DNA of 64,000 nt, from positions 70,254-134,253 of the forward strand of contig CAZRBY010000002.1 in NCBI GenBank assembly GCA_964598495.1, read 5' to 3'. A program made the position numbers and the translations under genes. This DNA is from Cacconaster sp964598495 (GTDB taxonomy: Bacteria; Bacteroidota; Bacteroidia; Bacteroidales; UBA932). The notes below the pieces were generated by a model, which was not told where the DNA came from, ran no database searches, and saw nothing but the letters and a program-made list of their open reading frames with translations. Below, in pieces: positions 36,927 through 45,415 of this stretch (position 1 is its first letter; each line of letters starts with the position of its first letter).

Positions 36927-38036
36927 TTATTTCATTTGGTCGCGATAATCGGCGGGAGAATGCCCCGTTATTTTTTTGAAATAGAGATAAAAGTTACTTT
37001 GTGTGACAAATCCAACCTGTTGTGCTATTTGGTTGATTGAAACTGCAGGATTGGCGGCAATGAGTTCTTGGGCTTTGCGGATACGCAATTCATTACGCCA
37101 AGAACGAAAATCACACGGCATGTTTTTGCGGAAATAGCTGCGCAAAAAGAGCAGGTCCGTCCCTAACAACTTGGCTACCTCTGCAGTACTGATATCTCCC
37201 ATAGTGTATCCTTCATCCAAAACCCATTGTTTAAGCGATTTTTTCAATAGCGTCTCCTTATCGGAATCCATTTCCTCTAATAATTCAGATGACAGTTGTT
37301 CCGGTTCGTTGGTAGTAGCGGAGAGATAAAAATCAAAGTTGGCCAAGAAATTAATGAAGCGAATAGCAAACCACGCGTAAAATGTGATGTATATCATCAC
37401 AAAGACAACGTAGAACTTAAAAGGGAAATAGGCTGATACGGAAGCAATGATACCTAACGAAAGTGCAGCATAGAAACTGATTTGTACCCACCTGAGGCGT
37501 CCCTGTTCATCCTCATCGTAATAATCTTCCAATTGCTTGATGCTTATCGCATACTTCTTTCTGAAAAGCCTTGTGTAAAAAAATAGCTGACAGAAATATG
37601 CGGCCAAAAAAATGTAGATAACCCAATTATAGTGCTGTAAATTGAATGCCACCACTAAATAAAGTATGATAGTCCCGAATATGAGCGCTGCATGTAACAG
37701 TATCTGTTTGCGACTAAAAAAAATGGGTTGAAGAATAGTAAGAAATGTGAAGGTAAAAAACATTGATTGAATGGAGGCCCCGGGAGGCGTAAATATTTCA
37801 ACCCACATGATGTTGTAACCTCCATCGAAAAAGTACTCAATGAAAGCGGGTACCGCGAGCATGAAATATGACAGTGCAAGAAAACCTTTTGCAAGCCTTA
37901 GGTTAAAGGTTTTTTTCTCGATCCTGATACGGAAGCTGAGTAGCACAATACCCAATATGACGAGCACAATAATCTGTGCAAAAGTTAATGAAACATATAA
38001 ATCTTGTAGCATAAATAATAACCTCAAAAAGGGCAT
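36927..38036 (-). CDS. membrane-anchored AraC-family transcriptional regulator
   Basis: A 369-residue protein. The first ~245 residues contain about seven hydrophobic helices and no known enzymatic motif. The C-terminal ~100 residues are an AraC-type double helix-turn-helix (CDFRSWRNELRIRKAQELIAA; SINQIAQQVGFVTQSNFYLYFKKITGHSPADYR). Such regulators are thought to sense a signal at the membrane and bind DNA from there. It is divergent from the collagen-like gene with ~120 bases between. That arrangement suggests, but does not prove, that it controls that gene. An alternative start is 38012. Confidence 0.85.
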   Translation of the reverse strand: MPFLRLLFMLQDLYVSLTFAQIIVLVILGIVLLSFRIRIEKKTFNLRLAKGFLALSYFMLAVPAFIEYFFDGGYNIMWVEIFTPPGASIQSMFFTFTFLTILQPIFFSRKQILLHAALIFGTIILYLVVAFNLQHYNWVIYIFLAAYFCQLFFYTRLFRKKYAISIKQLEDYYDEDEQGRLRWVQISFYAALSLGIIASVSAYFPFKFYVVFVMIYITFYAWFAIRFINFLANFDFYLSATTNEPEQLSSELLEEMDSDKETLLKKSLKQWVLDEGYTMGDISTAEVAKLLGTDLLFLRSYFRKNMPCDFRSWRNELRIRKAQELIAANPAVSINQIAQQVGFVTQSNFYLYFKKITGHSPADYRDQMK

Positions 38037-38099
38037 TAACCAAATAAAACTTAATGGCCTGAAGTAGCTGTCAATACTTAACGGTTGACAAAATAAGCA

Positions 38100-38108
38100 T
38101 TTTTTTTT
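38100..38108 (+). repeat. T9 homopolymer upstream of the collagen-like gene
   Basis: Nine consecutive T lie 47 bases before the first candidate start of the collagen-like gene and inside its open frame. Such tracts can change length by slippage and are also error-prone in sequencing. Confidence 0.6.
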
Positions 38109-38155
38109 CTCTAAAACCTGAGCTGGAAAACCAAAATAGTGAGCAAACGGAGGAG

Positions 38156-40051
38156 TTGAAGGAACACAAGGAGAAGCTCGCAGAGTTTGAGTCGTGGTTG
38201 AAGAAGGTGGAACAGTTGACTAATACTGCCAACTCTGAAGTTGCTGCTCTCTGGGGGCTAATCGATGCCCTTAATAGAAAGGTGAGCATAGTTTCATATA
38301 AAGAACTTATTGACAAGAGTGGATACGAGCTATTGATGAGTGACGGCAGTAAGATTACCCTAAAGCATGGTGCCAAGGGTGATAAGGGAGAGCAAGGAGA
38401 GAAAGGTGAACAAGGCGAAAAGGGTGATAAAGGCGATAAAGGCGAGAATGTTGTTATTGGAACAAAACCTTTCGGTCCCGACAATCGTCTCTACTGGACT
38501 ATCAATGGTGATTTTATTTTAGATGCAGGCGGAAATAAAATACCTGCTACAGGGGCAAAAGGTGATAAAGGCGAAAAAGGTGATGCAGGTTATGCCCCGG
38601 TTTTGCGTGTAAATACTTATGGCAATTGGGAAATAAGCCTTGACAAGGGAATCACATGGCAAGAGGTTAAGGATAAAAGCGGAAAACCGGTTCAGGCTAT
38701 TGGCCCTAAAGGAGAAAAAGGTGATACCGGTGCTCAAGGTCCTCAGGGTCCTACCGGTGAGCAAGGCGCAACAGGGCCACAGGGTCTTGCGGGGGAACAG
38801 GGAGCTATCGGCAAAACAGGTCCACAGGGTACTCATGGTGAGCAAGGTCCTGCCGGTGAACAAGGTCCTGCCGGAGTAACTCCGGATTTACAAATAACGG
38901 AGACCCAAACAGCGGTTACCATTACATTTAACGGATCAGTCTTTGTCATTCCAAAAGGAGGAGGTGGTGTATCAGAGCCTCTGTTTGATATGGAGAAGCT
39001 GATCGGTGTATGGAATATGAATAAACTTCAGGAATCGGACGGCGCCGGCGGATGGACAGACCTAACCATCTGGAAGAATTATTGGATGCATTTTATGGAT
39101 GATTCCAACGGATCGGCTCCATTTGAATTTTATCAACCCTTTAGCTACACATTTGTCGGTCCAAATCAATTGAAGATTAAAAATCAAATTTCATGGACTG
39201 ACGAAGATTGGACAATGTACAAGATTGATAACTTTACCATCGCCAACTTAGATAGTACCGGGTTGATCCTTGAATTTCTTCACGAAGGTAAACAGATGCG
39301 TCAACATTATACCCGTGGCACCACTCCCAATCCGCTTAGTTTTGTAGCTAAATACAATTTGCTATCCGCTAATTACTTCCTTGGTTTTATATTTACAGGT
39401 TACAACTTCGTCACTGATTTTACTGCTTGTACAGGAAGTCCTTTCTTTACCTATGCTGATGCCTACGAGTTTATAAACACGATGAATATCCTTATATCGC
39501 CATACTATTTGCCTAAAGAAGAGGAGTGGCGTTCTATTGTTCCGGATAACAACAATCACGTCAACCTTAAACAGTTCATGAACTCTCCCGGAGTTAGCGA
39601 GACCGTGATGATACAAGGTAAAACTCTTACAATGATCAGTGATTTCGTAACTTATGATGCCGGTGCTTCTTATGCGATCCGATATAAGGGCACAAGTATG
39701 GTCTCTGCCTGGAAGTACGAATATATCAGTGATGGAAACAATACCCACTTGAAGATCACCTCACGTAATCTTTACGGACAAACACTTCCCTACATTGATG
39801 ATGTTTCAGAGGCGACGTTTTGGAACAACAACAATACTAACGATGTGGTCCGCTATTTCCCCGCTAGCGGTTATAATGACGGTGAAGTTAAAGAAATGGG
39901 TACTAATGGCTATTTCCTCTCTTCTACACCGAGCGGCAAGGGACTGGTATCCCTTATGAGCTTTGGGGAGGATAGTGCATATTCCAATTATGTCGACAAG
40001 GATACCAATCAATATACTGTACGCTTGTTTACAATAAAACCTGTTCAATAG
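38156..40051 (+). CDS. collagen-like repeat protein, N-terminus apparently missing
   Basis: A coiled-coil N-terminus (LKEHKEKLAEFESWLKKVEQL) leads to a domain like the N-terminal domain of PL29-lyase-type Bacteroidales lipoproteins, then three collagen-like Gly-X-Y tracts of about 9, 4 and 20 triplets (rich in GEK, GDK, GEQ, GPQ). A ~340-residue globular C-terminus starts like a lipocalin (LIGVWNMNKLQ). Surface location is expected, yet no ATG and no signal peptide precede it. The frame is open back to 38063 through a T9 run (38100-38108). I give the first TTG as a placeholder start. A lost 5' end, frameshift at the T9 run or non-standard start are all possible. Confidence 0.7.
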   Translation: MKEHKEKLAEFESWLKKVEQLTNTANSEVAALWGLIDALNRKVSIVSYKELIDKSGYELLMSDGSKITLKHGAKGDKGEQGEKGEQGEKGDKGDKGENVVIGTKPFGPDNRLYWTINGDFILDAGGNKIPATGAKGDKGEKGDAGYAPVLRVNTYGNWEISLDKGITWQEVKDKSGKPVQAIGPKGEKGDTGAQGPQGPTGEQGATGPQGLAGEQGAIGKTGPQGTHGEQGPAGEQGPAGVTPDLQITETQTAVTITFNGSVFVIPKGGGGVSEPLFDMEKLIGVWNMNKLQESDGAGGWTDLTIWKNYWMHFMDDSNGSAPFEFYQPFSYTFVGPNQLKIKNQISWTDEDWTMYKIDNFTIANLDSTGLILEFLHEGKQMRQHYTRGTTPNPLSFVAKYNLLSANYFLGFIFTGYNFVTDFTACTGSPFFTYADAYEFINTMNILISPYYLPKEEEWRSIVPDNNNHVNLKQFMNSPGVSETVMIQGKTLTMISDFVTYDAGASYAIRYKGTSMVSAWKYEYISDGNNTHLKITSRNLYGQTLPYIDDVSEATFWNNNNTNDVVRYFPASGYNDGEVKEMGTNGYFLSSTPSGKGLVSLMSFGEDSAYSNYVDKDTNQYTVRLFTIKPVQ

Positions 40052-40070
40052 AATTATCTTTAATAGATTA

Positions 40071-40098
40071 GGGGCTGGGAGTTATCCCAGCCCTTTTT
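40071..40098 (+). terminator. intrinsic terminator after the collagen-like gene
   Basis: GGGCTGGGA (40072-40080), loop GTTA and TCCCAGCCC (40085-40093) form a perfect 9-bp GC-rich stem followed by TTTTT. Confidence 0.92.
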
Positions 40099-40155
40099 AG
40101 TTCGTACTGCAAGTATGTAGTAAGTGGTATGGAATGGGGAGTTGGAAAAAAATAT

Positions 40156-40163
40156 TACTTTTG
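40156..40163 (+). promoter_or_regulatory. -7 promoter element for the DAACS transporter - nucleotidase pair
   Basis: TACTTTTG fits TAnnTTTG, 31 bases upstream of the ATG at 40195. Confidence 0.6.
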
Positions 40164-40194
40164 CGGAATAAAAAAACTGACACACCCTTTGAAT

Positions 40195-41388
40195 ATGACC
40201 AATAAAAGATTCAAAATGGGACTCCTTCCAAAAGTGCTGATAGCAATCGCACTGGGAATCCTCTTCTCACTTTTCTTTCCTGACTGGGCTGTTAGGATTT
40301 TTATTACCGTCAATTCCATATTCAGCAATTTTCTGGGACTGATCATTCCATTGCTTATTATCGGACTTATAGCTCCCGGCATCTTTGAACTGGGGAAGGG
40401 AGCTGGCAAACTGCTGCTTATAACTGCGGGTATTGCCTATTTTTCCACAATATTATCAGGTTTCTTCTCCTACTTTACCTGTGCTTGGAGCTACCCTCGA
40501 TTATTAGGGAATTCTCTCAACTCATTGGGTAATATCGATATGTCTGGTGGTCTGCTGCCCTATTTTACCATTGAAATGGATCCTATAATGAGTGTAACCA
40601 CTGCGCTTGTTACAGCTTTTGTCATTGGTCTTGGAGTGACTGCCGTCAAGGGCGACACCATGCGCAAGTTTATGCTCGATTTTAAGGATATTATATACGT
40701 AGTTATCGGCCGTGTAATTATTCCTGTTCTTCCGCTCTTTATCTTCGGCATTTTTCTCCAGATGGGAGCTGAAGGCAAAGTGAGTGCAGTTATGGGAATG
40801 TTCCTGAAAATCATCGTGATTATCTTTATAATGCACATATTGCTGCTTGTGATGCAGTTCCTTGTGGCAGGATCCATTGCACGAAAAAATCCTTTCAAAG
40901 CCCTTTTCACGATGCTTCCCGCCTATGTGACCGCACTCGGTACGCAATCCTCCGCTGCCACCATACCCGTGACGCTGGGACAGACAATCAAAAACGGAGT
41001 GCGTGAAGAGGTTGCAGGCTTTGTTATACCTCTGTGTGCAACAATACACCTTGCCGGCAGTATTCTTAAAATTGTGGCCTGCGCATATGCAATCTCACTG
41101 AGTATGGGAATGAATGTGGGACTTGATCTCTACGCCGGATTTATCCTGATGCTCGGAATCCTGATGGTAGCTGCTCCAGGTGTTCCGGGAGGTGCAATTA
41201 TGGCCTCAATAGGCCTCATCGCTTCGATGCTCGGGTTCGATCCCTCCATGCAGGGACTTATGATCGCCCTCTATATTGCAATGGACAGCTTCGGCACCGC
41301 TGCCAACGTAACAGGCGACGGAGCAATCGCCCTCATAATTGATACAATTAAAACCAAATCCTCAACAAAAACAGTAACTCTCGAATGA
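40195..41388 (+). CDS. dicarboxylate/amino acid:cation symporter (DAACS family)
   Basis: A 397-residue inner-membrane protein with about eight hydrophobic segments and two hairpin regions, as in GltP/SstT-type transporters. Start ATG at 40195, downstream of the promoter; codons before it are not part of the gene. Recognisable parts are the Ser-rich hairpin GTQSSAATIPVT, the loop APGVPGGAIMAS and DSFGTAANVTGDGAIALI near the C-terminus, which bind substrate and Na+. Glutamate, aspartate, serine or a dicarboxylate are all possible substrates. Its stop overlaps the next start (ATGA). Confidence 0.92.
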   Translation: MTNKRFKMGLLPKVLIAIALGILFSLFFPDWAVRIFITVNSIFSNFLGLIIPLLIIGLIAPGIFELGKGAGKLLLITAGIAYFSTILSGFFSYFTCAWSYPRLLGNSLNSLGNIDMSGGLLPYFTIEMDPIMSVTTALVTAFVIGLGVTAVKGDTMRKFMLDFKDIIYVVIGRVIIPVLPLFIFGIFLQMGAEGKVSAVMGMFLKIIVIIFIMHILLLVMQFLVAGSIARKNPFKALFTMLPAYVTALGTQSSAATIPVTLGQTIKNGVREEVAGFVIPLCATIHLAGSILKIVACAYAISLSMGMNVGLDLYAGFILMLGILMVAAPGVPGGAIMASIGLIASMLGFDPSMQGLMIALYIAMDSFGTAANVTGDGAIALIIDTIKTKSSTKTVTLE

Positions 41389-42983
41389 AACGTTTATTAT
41401 GCTTTCTGAACATATCGCTCGTTGTCATCCTTATTGCAACTGGCTGTAGCAACACTCCAAAAGATGGCATTCATACTATTACAGTCTGCAGTACTACAGA
41501 CCTGCATGGTGCATATTTGGATTCACTTTATAATGGAGAGGCGCGTCCGGCGTCACTTGCAAATGTTTCCACCTATGTAAATAAACTTAGGGAGGAGGGT
41601 ATGAAGCCGGTTCTGATTGATGTCGGGGACAATTTGCAAGGAGACAATGCGGCCTATTATTTCAATTTTGTCGATACGCAAAGCGTGCACATTTTTGCAA
41701 GAGCAGCCAAATATATGGGCTATGACGCTATCGTCGTTGGCAATCACGACATAGAAGCGGGACATCATGTCTATGATCGATTTAAAGAGAGCAAAATTCC
41801 TTATCTTGCAGCAAATGCGATAGTCGAAGGAAGTGACGGGGAGCCCTATTTCGAACCTTACACGATTATTACCCGCAAAGGAATCAAGATTGCTGTAATC
41901 GGCATGACCAATGCCAATATCAAAAGTTGGTTATCCAAAGAACTTTGGGAAGGAATTGATTTTTTAAGGATATCAGATATAGCCCAGGATTGGGTTGACC
42001 GCGTGATTGAGAAGGAATCTCCGCATCTTGTCATACTTGCTTGCCATACGGGTATTGGCCATGACGCTCCCGATATCGAAAATGAAGCACATTATCTTGC
42101 CTCGAGTGTCAGAGGAGTGGATATGGTACTTGCCGGCCATGACCACCGTCCGTTTTCCGATATAATTGATAATCCTTCTGGAAATGTACTTCTGATTAAT
42201 TCCGGCGCGCGCGCCTCTCTTCTCGGTGAAGCCATATTTGAACTTGAATTAAAGGAAGGTCGCGTGATCTCAAAAAAACTCAACTCGAGGCGGCTTATTC
42301 CGATGGTGGATGTTGAGCCTGATACTCACTATTCGGCTCGTTTCAATAAGGACTTCAAGGCAGTTTATGAGTTTGCAAATCGCAAAATCGGCACGATTAC
42401 CGAAGAAATCTATTTTTCAGACGCGCTTAAGGGACCCTCTTCATATATTGACCTCGTACATAAAGTGCAGTTGGAGGCCTCAGGAGCTGACATTTCTTTT
42501 ACTGCGCCCCTTTCGGATCGAGGCATGATTCCTGCGGGAATTATCAGATATAATGACTTGGTTTTACTATATGGATACGAAAACCTGCTTTACGTAGTTG
42601 AACTCACAGGTGCTCAGATTAAGAATTACCTTGAATTTTCATACTACAACTGGGTGAACAATATTGGTCCTGCTTATAATTTCGATTCTGCGGAGGGCAT
42701 TATTTATCGCGTGATAAAGTCGGCGCCCAGAGGCTCAATGGTGGAAATTATCTCGATGAAGGATGGTTCATCTTTTGATCCAGACGCTATTTATAAAGTG
42801 GCTATATCTTCTTATAGAGCCAGCGGAGGCGGCAATCTTATCAGAGAGGGAGCCGGTGTCAACCCTGACTCATTGCAGGTCGTTTCCAAATATGGCGATA
42901 TCAGAACGCTGATAGGGGAGTACATTTCTAAGGCAGGTGTTATAGTACCTGAAACTCCAACTAACTGGAGTTTTGTGAAATAA
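41385..42983 (+). CDS. lipoprotein 5'-nucleotidase / cyclic-nucleotide phosphodiesterase family
   Basis: A 532-residue lipoprotein (MKRLLCFLNISLVVILIATGC). The calcineurin-like domain has STTDLHGAY, DVGDNLQGD, VVGNHDIEAG, LACHTGIG and LAGHDHRPF. The C-terminal 5'-nucleotidase domain has ISFTAPLSDRGMIPAG and YGYENLLYVVELTG and ends with a YRASGGGNLI segment. The pattern is nearer to CpdB (2',3'-cyclic phosphodiesterase/3'-nucleotidase) than the paralogue at 30210. It overlaps the transporter gene by four bases, implying linked expression. Confidence 0.9.
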   Translation: MKRLLCFLNISLVVILIATGCSNTPKDGIHTITVCSTTDLHGAYLDSLYNGEARPASLANVSTYVNKLREEGMKPVLIDVGDNLQGDNAAYYFNFVDTQSVHIFARAAKYMGYDAIVVGNHDIEAGHHVYDRFKESKIPYLAANAIVEGSDGEPYFEPYTIITRKGIKIAVIGMTNANIKSWLSKELWEGIDFLRISDIAQDWVDRVIEKESPHLVILACHTGIGHDAPDIENEAHYLASSVRGVDMVLAGHDHRPFSDIIDNPSGNVLLINSGARASLLGEAIFELELKEGRVISKKLNSRRLIPMVDVEPDTHYSARFNKDFKAVYEFANRKIGTITEEIYFSDALKGPSSYIDLVHKVQLEASGADISFTAPLSDRGMIPAGIIRYNDLVLLYGYENLLYVVELTGAQIKNYLEFSYYNWVNNIGPAYNFDSAEGIIYRVIKSAPRGSMVEIISMKDGSSFDPDAIYKVAISSYRASGGGNLIREGAGVNPDSLQVVSKYGDIRTLIGEYISKAGVIVPETPTNWSFVK

Positions 42984-43009
42984 ATCATTGCGGATAGGGG
43001 ATTTTTAAT

Positions 43010-43017
43010 TATCTTTG
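43010..43017 (+). promoter_or_regulatory. -7 promoter element for the coiled-coil/zapA operon
   Basis: TATCTTTG fits TAnnTTTG, 14 bases upstream of the ATG at 43032. Confidence 0.65.
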
Positions 43018-43031
43018 TACATTGCGTTATT

Positions 43032-43313
43032 ATGGACGGAGAAGTGATCAATAGTTTGAAAGGCAAAATCGGGCAATTGATTGCAAGATGTGAAAAGCTC
43101 GAGAAGGAGAATGTTCGCTTTTCGGAAAAGATCTCTGCTCTTGAAGCAACCAACGCAAAACAAATTGATATAATAAAACGATTAAAGGAACAGACAGAGA
43201 AACAACAATTGATAGAGGCATTCGGGAACATGCCTGACCGGACAGAGGCGAAGAAGAGGGTTGCAGCCCTCATACGAGAGATAGACAGATGTATAGACCT
43301 GCTTAATGACTGA
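43032..43313 (+). CDS. small coiled-coil protein upstream of zapA
   Basis: A 93-residue, highly charged protein that is coiled coil through most of its length (IGQLIARCEKLEKENVRFSEKISALE...) with a short C-terminal helix (AALIREIDRCIDLLND). It is five bases before zapA. In Bacteroidales a small coiled-coil gene commonly precedes zapA, and by position and shape it may be a ZapB-like or ZapA-partner division factor. That is inference; there is no diagnostic motif. Confidence 0.75.
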   Translation: MDGEVINSLKGKIGQLIARCEKLEKENVRFSEKISALEATNAKQIDIIKRLKEQTEKQQLIEAFGNMPDRTEAKKRVAALIREIDRCIDLLND

Positions 43314-43318
43314 AGAAT

Positions 43319-43608
43319 ATGAAACAACGCATCACAATAAGGATTGCAGGGAAAGAATTTGAGCTTGATGTTGAGGCGGCGAGTGAAGAGAAGATACGTG
43401 AAGCAGTCAAAAGGATAAACAGGAGGATTTCAGATAATGGCAAAGAACACCAATAACAATCAGAGATGAGATTTTGAGTATGATACTTCTTGAAGAAGAG
43501 GTCCGGTTGGTAGAATTTGAAACACTCAGAGATAGGGAGAAAGAAAAATTATTGCAACAATTGCATACCCTTGATGAAAGATTGGGAGAGTATTTAATCG
43601 GCCGTTAG
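43319..43608 (+). CDS. zapA: cell division protein ZapA, reading frame broken near 43452
   Basis: The first frame reads MKQRITIRIAGKEFELDVEA...INRRISDNGKEHQ and stops at 43454. One base back, the sequence continues ITIRDEILSMILLEEEVRLVEFE... to TAG at 43606-43608. Together they give ~97 residues with the ZapA layout: beta-strand N-terminal domain, REAVKRIN helix, then coiled coil. ZapA stabilises FtsZ protofilaments. A single missing base near 43451-43455 explains the break; there is no slippery heptamer that would suggest programmed frameshifting. The stop codon lies in the terminal stem of the following structured RNA. Confidence 0.75.
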
Positions 43609-43787
43609 TTCCGCTCTTTGCTGAAATCAACGCTAAAAATCATCACGAGCCAACTCGATTGTTAAAAACAGGCCTCTCGTGACCCTGCAAGGGGGATTCC
43701 ATTTCTGGAACATAGGAAGTTTGAGACAAATATCGGAGCTCAAATCTTATTTTATAAGATTTCTGATAGACCGGGCTAACGGCTTTT
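43601..43787 (+). ncRNA. ssrS: 6S-like RNA between zapA and rny
   Basis: A ~187-base region is closed by a perfect 8-bp terminal stem, GCCGTTAG (43601-43608) with CTAACGGC (43776-43783), followed by TTTTC. Inside are further perfect helices: TCACGAG/CTCGTGA (43643-43649 with 43676-43682), TTCCA/TGGAA (43697-43710) and AAATCTTA/TAAGATTT (43742-43762). Length, single long closed architecture and position after zapA match 6S RNA, the RNA-polymerase mimic, in Bacteroidales. The family assignment needs a covariance search; that this is a structured RNA is better supported than its identity. It has no coding frame of its own. Confidence 0.7.
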
Positions 43788-43792
43788 CTATA

Positions 43793-43870
43793 AATTGTAA
43801 GTATTTCTGTTGTTCGCTTTTTTCAAAAAAGAGGAATTGTTGAACTATTTATTACTATATACTTACAATT
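43793..43870. repeat. 12-bp perfect inverted repeat ending at the rny start codon
   Basis: AATTGTAAGTAT (43793-43804) and ATACTTACAATT (43859-43870) are perfect inverted copies 54 bases apart; the rny ATG is the next base. A smaller nested hairpin (CTTTTTT C AAAAAAG) lies between. It may be an mRNA hairpin that hides the rny start region. An invertible segment is conceivable but there is no recombinase nearby. Confidence 0.7.
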
Positions 43871-45409
43871 ATGCTTACCAATATTATAATAACCGCGATA
43901 ATTTCTGCGACGGTAGCCATTGGAGTCTATCTGTTCGTAAGAAACGTCATATTGAAAAAGAAAAAAGAACAGATAATTATCGACGCTGAAAAAGAGGGCG
44001 AGGCTATCAAGAAAGAGAAAATTTTCCAGGCCAAGGAGAAATTTCTTCAGCTCAAAAGCGAGCACGAAGCTTTTATTAACGAACGCAATGCCCAGGTTCA
44101 GCAGTATGAAAATAAAGTTAAACAGAAGGAGTTGGTACTCAATCAACAGAATTCCGAACTCGGACGAAAACAAAAAGAGGTAGACAGCGTCCGCGAGAAC
44201 CTCAAAAACCAACTTGAAATCGTCAATCGTAAGAGCGAAGAGTACGACAAATTTAAGAACGAGGCCATTACCAAACTGGAAGAAGTGGCCGGAATGACTG
44301 CTGCAGAGGCAAAAAACCAGCTCATAGAGAGTATGAGGGCCGAAGCGAAGACCGAGGCGATGTCCTATATCAGTGACGTAATGGATGAAGCGCGCATGAC
44401 AGCGAGCAAAGAGGCAAAACGCATAGTCATCAACACCATCCAGCGTACCGCACCTGAGACCGCCATTGAAAATGCGGTGACAGTCTTCAATATCGAAAGT
44501 GACGAGATCAAAGGACGCATCATCGGTCGCGAAGGGCGCAACATTCGTGCGCTCGAAGCGGCCACCGGCGTAGAAATTGTCGTAGACGATACTCCCGAAG
44601 CGATCCTTCTTTCTGCCTTTGACCCGGTTCGCCGTGAAGTGGCAAGACTTGCGCTTCACCAGCTGGTGACTGATGGACGTATTCACCCCGCACGTATCGA
44701 AGAGGTAGTGGCCAAGGTACAGAAACAGCTTGAGGATGAGATCATGGAGACGGGAAAGCGTACCTGTATAGATCTGGGCATACACGGACTACATGTGGAA
44801 TTGATACGCCTGATCGGACGAATGAAGTATCGCTCCTCTTATGGACAAAACCTCCTCCAACATTCGCGCGAAGTGGCCAATATCTGTGCGACAATGGCTG
44901 CCGAACTTGGTCTTAATGCAAAGGTTGCCAAACGTGCCGGACTTTTGCACGATATCGGAAAGGTCTCTGATGAGGATGCCGAATTGCCCCATGCTCTGCT
45001 GGGTATGCGTATTGCAGAGAGATATAAGGAGAAACCGGAGATCTGCAACGCCATCGGTTCACACCACGAAGAGATGGAGATGAAATCCCTCATTGCTCCG
45101 CTCGTAATGGTGGGTGACGCCATATCGGGTGCGCGTCCCGGAGCCCGCCGAGAGGTTATAGAATCCTATATCAAACGCCTTAAGGATATGGAAGGCATTG
45201 CGCTTTCACATCCCGGTGTGACCAAGACTTATGCTATCCAAGCCGGCAGGGAACTGCGCGTGATCGTAGGAGCCGAAGAGGTATCGGACCAGCAGTGTGA
45301 AGCCCTTTCAGCAGATATTGCACGTAAAATCCAGGAAGAAATGGTCTATCCAGGTCAAATTAAGATTACAGTCATACGCGAAACACGCAGTGTCGCATTT
45401 GCAAAATAA
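43871..45409 (+). CDS. rny: ribonuclease Y
   Basis: A 512-residue membrane-anchored endoribonuclease that initiates mRNA decay. It has an N-terminal transmembrane helix (ITAIISATVAIGVYLFV), a long coiled coil (about 30-190), a KH domain (GRIIGREGRNIRALEAATGVEIVVDDTPEAI) and an HD domain with the metal-binding HSREVAN and LLHDIGKV. Length is normal. The start at 43871 directly follows the inverted repeat. Seven bases separate it from the DUF3467 gene. Confidence 0.96.
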   Translation: MLTNIIITAIISATVAIGVYLFVRNVILKKKKEQIIIDAEKEGEAIKKEKIFQAKEKFLQLKSEHEAFINERNAQVQQYENKVKQKELVLNQQNSELGRKQKEVDSVRENLKNQLEIVNRKSEEYDKFKNEAITKLEEVAGMTAAEAKNQLIESMRAEAKTEAMSYISDVMDEARMTASKEAKRIVINTIQRTAPETAIENAVTVFNIESDEIKGRIIGREGRNIRALEAATGVEIVVDDTPEAILLSAFDPVRREVARLALHQLVTDGRIHPARIEEVVAKVQKQLEDEIMETGKRTCIDLGIHGLHVELIRLIGRMKYRSSYGQNLLQHSREVANICATMAAELGLNAKVAKRAGLLHDIGKVSDEDAELPHALLGMRIAERYKEKPEICNAIGSHHEEMEMKSLIAPLVMVGDAISGARPGARREVIESYIKRLKDMEGIALSHPGVTKTYAIQAGRELRVIVGAEEVSDQQCEALSADIARKIQEEMVYPGQIKITVIRETRSVAFAK

Positions 45410-45415
45410 ATCATT

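Noticed and set aside
38071..38484. Minus-strand frame rich in Pro, Ser and Cys opposite the collagen-like gene
   Set aside because: It is the antisense of the Gly-X-Y tract and coiled coil; no start context or homology.
40104..40133. Another heptamer remnant (GTA every 7 bases, three units) upstream of the DAACS transporter
   Set aside because: Only three units are in phase, too few to separate from chance, although the sequence resembles the other arrays.
43793..43870. Invertible promoter upstream of rny
   Set aside because: The inverted repeat is perfect but there is no TAnnTTTG promoter within it and no recombinase in the window; an RNA hairpin is simpler.
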